Notes under the pieces: model-generated
Databases searched by the model: none
Seen by the model: only the letters and a program-made list of their open reading frames with translations
Told to the model about the DNA's origin: nothing
Assembly: GCA_002029975.1 (NCBI GenBank)
Contig: LQBE01000027.1
Location: forward strand, 9,891 to 73,890
Length of the DNA: 64,000 bases
Reading direction: 5' to 3'
Source of the DNA: a delta proteobacterium ML8_F1
GTDB taxonomy: Bacteria > Bacillota > Clostridia > Peptostreptococcales > Acidaminobacteraceae
Shown: positions 60,085 to 64,000 of the stretch, piece after piece
Numbering within the stretch: position 1 is the first letter of the stretch
How the letters are laid out: every line of letters begins with the position of its first letter
Translations under genes and position numbers: made by a program

Positions 60085-61316
60085 AGTTTCACCTTGAAAT
60101 TCCCCATGGTAAAAATCTCGATTTCTCTGCCCTGTGAATCAATCCCCGTAATTTTGAGATCCGGGGTCCCGACCATAAAATCCTCGTGGGCCATGGAGGT
60201 ATTCATGCCTTGGGAGGCCAGAGCCTTTTTCGTCATGGTTTCCCCCCCCTTGAGGCAGCCGGGGTAGGCCTGGCCAAAAGCCAGATGGCAGGAGGCGTTT
60301 TCATCAAAAAGCGTGTTGTAAAACAAGATATTCATCTGGGATATGGGGGACTCATGGGGCACAAGGGCCACCTCCCCGAGATAACATGATCCCTTGTCCA
60401 GCTCAATGAGATTTTTCAGGGCCTCCTGGCCTTCGTCGGCGCGGTAGTCAACCACCTTGCCCTCTTTGAAAGTCAGCGCCATGCCCTTGATCAGGGTCCC
60501 GCTGTAGACAAAGGGCTTTGAAGCCACCACCCGGCCGTTGACCCCTTCTTTTTTGGGAAGCGTGAAAACCTCCTCTGTGGGAAGATTGGCCATGAAGACC
60601 ACCCCGTCTCGGCGCTTTTCCTCTCCCCCCAGCCACTGGTGGGCTTCAGGAAGCTCAATGGTCAGGTCTGTCCCGAGACTATTGGTGTAGTGCAGGCTTT
60701 TAAGCTCAAGGCCGTTGAGATATTCCACCCGTTTTCTCAGAGCCTCGCCATGGACTTTAAGATTCTCAAGACTGCCCATCTCACCCAGGCGGTTGGCCCT
60801 GAGGATGGCCTCCCAAAGCCCCTCGACGGCAGTTTCCGTCAGTTCATCGGGGAAAACCTTCTTGGCCCAGGCGGTGGTGGGAACCGCTGCCACACACCAG
60901 GTGTTTTCATTGTTCATCAGTTTCTCGCGATAATCCTGAAGGGCTTCTCCTGAAGCCTTGGTGTAAATCATCACCTTGTTGGGATCAACCCCTTTCAAGG
61001 CATCGGGATCCGTTCCGGACAAACGGATATAGGCGGCGCCCTCCTTCTGGGTCTCCTCGTAGAAACGGGTTTTCCACCCGGGGATTCTCCCCAGAGTCTC
61101 CTGTGAGGCATAGAGGAATTTGTAGCGGTCTATCTTGACGTCCATCCAGTTGACAAAAACCTCCCTGGCCCCATGGGTATAGGCAACCTGGGTCAACAGC
61201 TCCACAAATTCATAATTCTCCACCGGGGATGTGATCACAAGATCCTGGTCCTTTTGAAGATTGACCCCCGTTTCAATCAGCAGCCTGGCATAGTCCTTCA
61301 GTCGATGTGCTTCCAT
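60081..61316 (-). CDS. M29-family aminopeptidase (AmpS/PepS type)
   Basis: 411 residues from ATG at 61316 (MEAHRLKDYARLL), with AAAGGAGATTTGAAA before it. It has the M29 opening (LIETGVNLQKDQDLVITSPV), VFVNWMDVKIDRYKFLYAS, and the metal-site segments ESPISQMNILFYNTLFDENA, CHLAFGQAYPGCLKGG and MAHEDFMVGTPDLKITG. Length is standard for aminopeptidase II/AmpS. It would release N-terminal residues from peptides in the cytosol. First gene of a three-gene unit with xdhC and the 83-residue protein, an unusual combination. Confidence 0.88.
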   Translation of the reverse strand: MEAHRLKDYARLLIETGVNLQKDQDLVITSPVENYEFVELLTQVAYTHGAREVFVNWMDVKIDRYKFLYASQETLGRIPGWKTRFYEETQKEGAAYIRLSGTDPDALKGVDPNKVMIYTKASGEALQDYREKLMNNENTWCVAAVPTTAWAKKVFPDELTETAVEGLWEAILRANRLGEMGSLENLKVHGEALRKRVEYLNGLELKSLHYTNSLGTDLTIELPEAHQWLGGEEKRRDGVVFMANLPTEEVFTLPKKEGVNGRVVASKPFVYSGTLIKGMALTFKEGKVVDYRADEGQEALKNLIELDKGSCYLGEVALVPHESPISQMNILFYNTLFDENASCHLAFGQAYPGCLKGGETMTKKALASQGMNTSMAHEDFMVGTPDLKITGIDSQGREIEIFTMGNFKVKL

Positions 61317-61544
61317 TTTCAAATCTCCTTTATGTAATCTGATGATTTTCCTGATGGTTCGCCTTTTCCCTTGAAAAAAACCGCCCCCTGGAGGGACCGT
61401 GTATTCCTAAGAGCCCCCTATCATGACGCGATTGACTGGATCAAGATTTTTTGCCCGCCTAAAAGAACCCCCGTATTCAAGAAAAAGGCCTTGGCTTTTT
61501 CAGTACAATCCACCAGCGGGAAGAAATCTTTGGTCCCGGAGAAA
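61317..61544. other. Intergenic region upstream of the M29-xdhC unit
   Basis: About 230 bases without a gene. It contains an imperfect hairpin (AAAAAGGCC...GGCTTTTT around 61482-61500) and G/C-rich stretches before a T-run on the minus strand (near 61375-61395) that may be an attenuator. No clear promoter or known riboswitch was found. Confidence 0.35.
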
Positions 61545-61564
61545 GTCTGCCTGAGGAGGCAGAC
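61541..61564 (-). terminator. Terminator of the HD-GYP response regulator
   Basis: GTCTGCCT (61545-61552) pairs with AGGCAGAC (61557-61564) over a four-base loop. On the minus strand TTTCTCC follows; weak T-tract. Confidence 0.65.
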
Positions 61565-61582
61565 AAGCCTCAAGCCCTGCCC

Positions 61583-62533
61583 CTAGTCCTCCTGACTCAG
61601 AACCTCATGGAGGTAGAGGGTCACCAGTTCAGGGTCGAACTGGCTGCCGGCACACTCCTTGAGAACCTGGATGGCCTCTTCCCTTCTAAAGGCCTGCTGG
61701 TAGGGACGGCCATTGAGCATCACATCATAAGCATCCACGATGGCGATGATTCTGGCACCCAGGGGGATTTCACTGCCCCTGAGCCCACTGGGATAGCCGT
61801 TGCCGTCGAAATGCTCGTGATGATGCCGGATAAGCTCTGCAATGCCTTCAAGATCCTTGCCCTGGTCCACAATTCTCGCCCCCACATCCGAATGTCTTTT
61901 GACAATCTTCCACTGGTCCGGGGACAGGGGCCTGGAGGCAGAGAGAATTTCAAAGGGAATGATAATCTTTCCCAAATCATGGAGCACCGCCGCATATTCC
62001 AGATTGAGGGCCTCCATGGCATTCATCCCGACAACCTCGGCAAATCGCTGGCAGTGCCTGATAACCCGCTTGGTGTGATCCACCGTTTCCACATTTTTTT
62101 CATAGAGGGCTTGTATCAGCGGTTTGCAGGTCTCCTCAATACGGGTCCTTTTTTCCAAAAGACTGTTTTCATATCTCCCCTGGGCAAGCTCGATGGTGGC
62201 CTTGAGCATTTTTTCCGTATAGGGCTTGATCAGATACCCGTGGGGATTGATTTTTTTCAGGCGGTTCATGGTCATCTCATCGGAAAAGGCCGTAATGAAA
62301 ATAATGGGTACCTCCATGGTCTTCATAATCTCCCGGGCCGCGTCAATACCGTCAACGCTCCCCTCCAGGAGAATATCCATGAAAATCATATCCGGCAGGC
62401 CTTCCAGGGCGTAGGCCACGGCCTCCTCGGCATTCCTGGCAAAATGCATGACGTTGAACCCCATATTCTTGAGGCGGAACTTCAGTTCCATTGCAATAAT
62501 ACTTTCGTCCTCGACTATCAGCGCTTTCTTCAT
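61583..62533 (-). CDS. Response regulator with HD-GYP output domain (putative cyclic-di-GMP phosphodiesterase)
   Basis: 316 residues from ATG at 62533 (MKKALIVEDES), with GGAGGATGCT upstream; a frame to 62605 overlaps the neighbour and has no site. Residues 1-120 are a receiver domain (LIVEDES acidic pocket, MIFMDILLEG phosphoacceptor Asp near 53, the conserved Lys in YLIKPYTE). Residues ~135-310 are an HD-GYP domain (TVDHTKRVIRHCQ, then AVLHDLGKI, then HHHEHFDGNGYPSGLRG, then ARIIAIVDAYDVM). The GYP signature is intact, so cyclic-di-GMP hydrolysis is expected. Confidence 0.92.
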   Translation of the reverse strand: MKKALIVEDESIIAMELKFRLKNMGFNVMHFARNAEEAVAYALEGLPDMIFMDILLEGSVDGIDAAREIMKTMEVPIIFITAFSDEMTMNRLKKINPHGYLIKPYTEKMLKATIELAQGRYENSLLEKRTRIEETCKPLIQALYEKNVETVDHTKRVIRHCQRFAEVVGMNAMEALNLEYAAVLHDLGKIIIPFEILSASRPLSPDQWKIVKRHSDVGARIVDQGKDLEGIAELIRHHHEHFDGNGYPSGLRGSEIPLGARIIAIVDAYDVMLNGRPYQQAFRREEAIQVLKECAGSQFDPELVTLYLHEVLSQED

Positions 62534-62601
62534 AGCATCCTCCAAAATCCCCCGGCCTGGCCCCTCATCTTCCAAAGCGTGGAAAGCCCAGGGAAAAACT
62601 A

Positions 62602-63345
62602 TCATATCTCCATAATCCGCTTCAGATTCGGTCCCTTGTTTCTTGAAATCGGCACCGTTTCAAGGGTGCCTTTCAACCAGGCCTCATGGGTCCCGTCGGG
62701 ATTGCCCATCATTTTCTCCACCTTGAGCAGGTTGATGATGTAATTCTTGTGACACCGATAAAAACCAAAATCCTTGAGCTTTTCCTCCCACTGGTTCAGG
62801 GTGCCTCTTTGCTGGAAAGTGGTGTCTTCCAGGACAAATTTCACAATTCCCTTGTGGATTTCCAGGTATATCAGCTCCTTGGGGTTGACCATGAAGACCT
62901 CGTCTCCCTTCCACAGGGGGATTTTTTTATACTGGTTGCTGGATTGCTTCTCCATGAGCTCCCCCCGGTGGATACGATGTCTCGTGAGGGCCAGCTCAAC
63001 GGAAAACCTCAATTCCCGGGATTCAATGGGCTTGATGATATACCCGTAAACCAGGGTATTTTTGACCCGCTCCAGGGTTTTTTCATCACTGTAGGCGGTG
63101 ATATACACCATGGGAATCTCATGAACACTCGAGACAATCTCTGCGGTATCGATGCCGTCCAAGGCTCCCGGCAGATTGATGTCCATCAGGACAAGATCCA
63201 CAGGGTTGTCCCCCAGAAACTTCAAAGTGTCCTCCCCGTTACTCATGATACCGGCAACTTCATAACCGAAATCCTCCAAACGCTTCTTGATTTCCAGAGC
63301 AATGATACTCTCATCCTCCACAATCAAAATTCTGTCCTTTTTCAT
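62602..63345 (-). CDS. Response regulator with LytTR DNA-binding domain
   Basis: 247 residues from ATG at 63345 (MKKDRILIVEDES) after AGGAGGGATTCAG. The receiver domain spans residues 1-120, with phosphoacceptor in LVLMDINLPG and Lys in YIIKPIES. The LytTR domain at ~145-245 (YLEIHKGIVKFVLED, then FYRCHKNYIINLLKVEKM) binds DNA through beta strands. The receiver is of the SDGID/GALDGIDTA type shared with the HD-GYP protein, suggesting that both are phosphorylated by the same kinase. It lies 17 bases after the kinase. Confidence 0.9.
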   Translation of the reverse strand: MKKDRILIVEDESIIALEIKKRLEDFGYEVAGIMSNGEDTLKFLGDNPVDLVLMDINLPGALDGIDTAEIVSSVHEIPMVYITAYSDEKTLERVKNTLVYGYIIKPIESRELRFSVELALTRHRIHRGELMEKQSSNQYKKIPLWKGDEVFMVNPKELIYLEIHKGIVKFVLEDTTFQQRGTLNQWEEKLKDFGFYRCHKNYIINLLKVEKMMGNPDGTHEAWLKGTLETVPISRNKGPNLKRIMEI

Positions 63346-63361
63346 CTGAATCCCTCCTAGA

Positions 63362-64000
63362 TTATTCTTTTGGAAACTCGATGGTGAATCGTGTCCCTCC
63401 CTCATGACTGATAGCCATGGTTCCTCTCAACTGGTTCACCAGGTTTTCCACCAGTTGAAAACCCAGTGTGGTCAACTTCCTGCTTTGAATATCCTCAGTC
63501 ATTCCTATTCCGTTGTCCCTGATGTCAAGAAAGATTCGGTTGCCCTTTTCTAAGGCACTGACTGTGATGACACCGACCTTTCTGCCTTCAAAGGCGTGCT
63601 GCAGGGCATTGGTCACCAGTTCATTGATTATCAGTCCCGCCAGAATCGATTTGTCCAGGTTGAGATTGATTTCATCGATCTCTGTCTTCAAACTGACCTT
63701 TGCAGACCCTTCCTGGTAATAGTCCACCAGCTTGTAATTGATGGACTCCACGTAATCCTTGAAGTTCAGCCTGCCGATATCACTGGATTGATAGATTTTT
63801 TCATGCAGCAGGGCCATGGTTTTTATCCGGTTTTCACTGTTTCTGAGGATTCGCTTCGCCGTCGAGTCGTCGATATAGGAGGCTTGAAGATACATCAGAC
63901 TGGAAATCACCTGGAGATTGTTTTTCACCCGGTGATGAATTTCCTTCATCAGAACGGCTTTTTCCTCCAGGGAACTCAGAATGGTCTGCTCCTGCTTTTG
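63362..64000 (-). CDS. Sensor histidine kinase, HisKA_2 type (5' part beyond the window)
   Basis: The frame is open to base 64000, so the N-terminal sensor part is missing; the visible 212 residues are the transmitter. The HisKA_2/HWE-like dimerisation helix has [18 protein letters not shown], including the phosphoacceptor His. The ATPase domain follows ([49 protein letters not shown]). It is immediately upstream of two response regulators on the same strand and very likely phosphorylates both. Confidence 0.92.
   Translation of the reverse strand, partial: QKQEQTILSSLEEKAVLMKEIHHRVKNNLQVISSLMYLQASYIDDSTAKRILRNSENRIKTMALLHEKIYQSSDIGRLNFKDYVESINYKLVDYYQEGSAKVSLKTEIDEINLNLDKSILAGLIINELVTNALQHAFEGRKVGVITVSALEKGNRIFLDIRDNGIGMTEDIQSRKLTTLGFQLVENLVNQLRGTMAISHEGGTRFTIEFPKE

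Noticed and set aside
61371-61586. 71-residue plus-strand ORF upstream of the M29 gene
   Set aside because: No ribosome site, lysine/arginine-rich odd composition, overlaps a terminator hairpin of the opposite-strand gene; treated as non-coding.
1-64000. CRISPR arrays, rRNA genes, phage integrase or toxin-antitoxin pairs
   Set aside because: I looked for short regularly spaced repeats, rRNA-like conserved strings and typical small paired ORFs and saw none.

Overview
The window reads as chromosome of an anaerobic, fermentative member of the Clostridia (Firmicutes/Bacillota). The supporting signs are strong AGGAGG-type ribosome binding sites, frequent GTG/TTG starts, SLH-domain surface proteins, ECF-type vitamin transport, a flavodiiron protein, PucR and sigma-54 regulators, and an oxygen-independent purine catabolism cluster. 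Most of the window is GC-rich; the first ~2.2 kb is visibly AT-richer and carries remnants of an exopolysaccharide locus. I cannot name the species.

Layout. (1) 1-2.2 kb: a broken glycosyltransferase, an IS1634-type transposase remnant and a Wzz-like chain-length regulator. (2) 2.3-12.4 kb: TypA/BipA; a sigma-54 enhancer-binding protein (EBP1) divergent from a glutamine synthetase with its own -24/-12 promoter; a GNAT/nitrilase fusion; a flavodiiron protein; a terminated leader RNA with a 45-residue membrane ORF; and an M20 amidohydrolase. (3) 12.4-18.1 kb: a Dpp/Opp-type peptide ABC transporter, divergent from the amidohydrolase. Both directions have near-identical sigma-54 promoters and share a long palindrome between them. 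(4) 18.1-30.3 kb, minus strand: a putative cobalamin acquisition operon with a 1444-residue SLH surface protein (terpenoid-cyclase-like toroid plus four DUF4430-like domains), a DUF4430 lipoprotein, EcfT, a fused double EcfA, a second toroid-SLH protein and an ECF S component. Its upstream region holds a recognisable cobalamin riboswitch. A complete IS1182-family element sits between riboswitch and operon, inserted at the terminator hairpin, which is duplicated on both sides. (5) 30.3-36.9 kb: a second sigma-54 EBP (EBP2), an NCS1 permease, an M29/NicX-like metalloenzyme and a PucR regulator. (6) 37-41.4 kb: a GHL10-amidase wall hydrolase, a lone pseudopilin and a nitroreductase. (7) 41.6-59.1 kb: one long plus-strand operon of 14 tightly coupled genes for anaerobic purine breakdown: two three-subunit molybdenum hydroxylases, YgeY, YgeW, two PLP enzymes, a hydantoinase-like enzyme, SsnA, a PreA-like dihydroorotate-dehydrogenase-family protein, adenine deaminase and guanine deaminase. 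Convergent to it are M29 aminopeptidase, XdhC and a small orphan protein. (8) 61.6-64 kb: a sensor kinase (cut by the window edge), a LytTR response regulator and an HD-GYP response regulator.

How it fits together. Peptides, amino acids and nucleobases appear to be the substrates. Dpp, the amidohydrolases and the aminopeptidases feed amino acids. Ade and GuaD convert adenine and guanine to hypoxanthine and xanthine. The molybdenum hydroxylases and the SsnA/HyuA/YgeW/YgeY set would then hydroxylate and open the rings. Cobalamin uptake serves B12-dependent fermentations, and sigma-54 controls several nitrogen-related units. All functions are inferred by reading the sequence; no database search was run.
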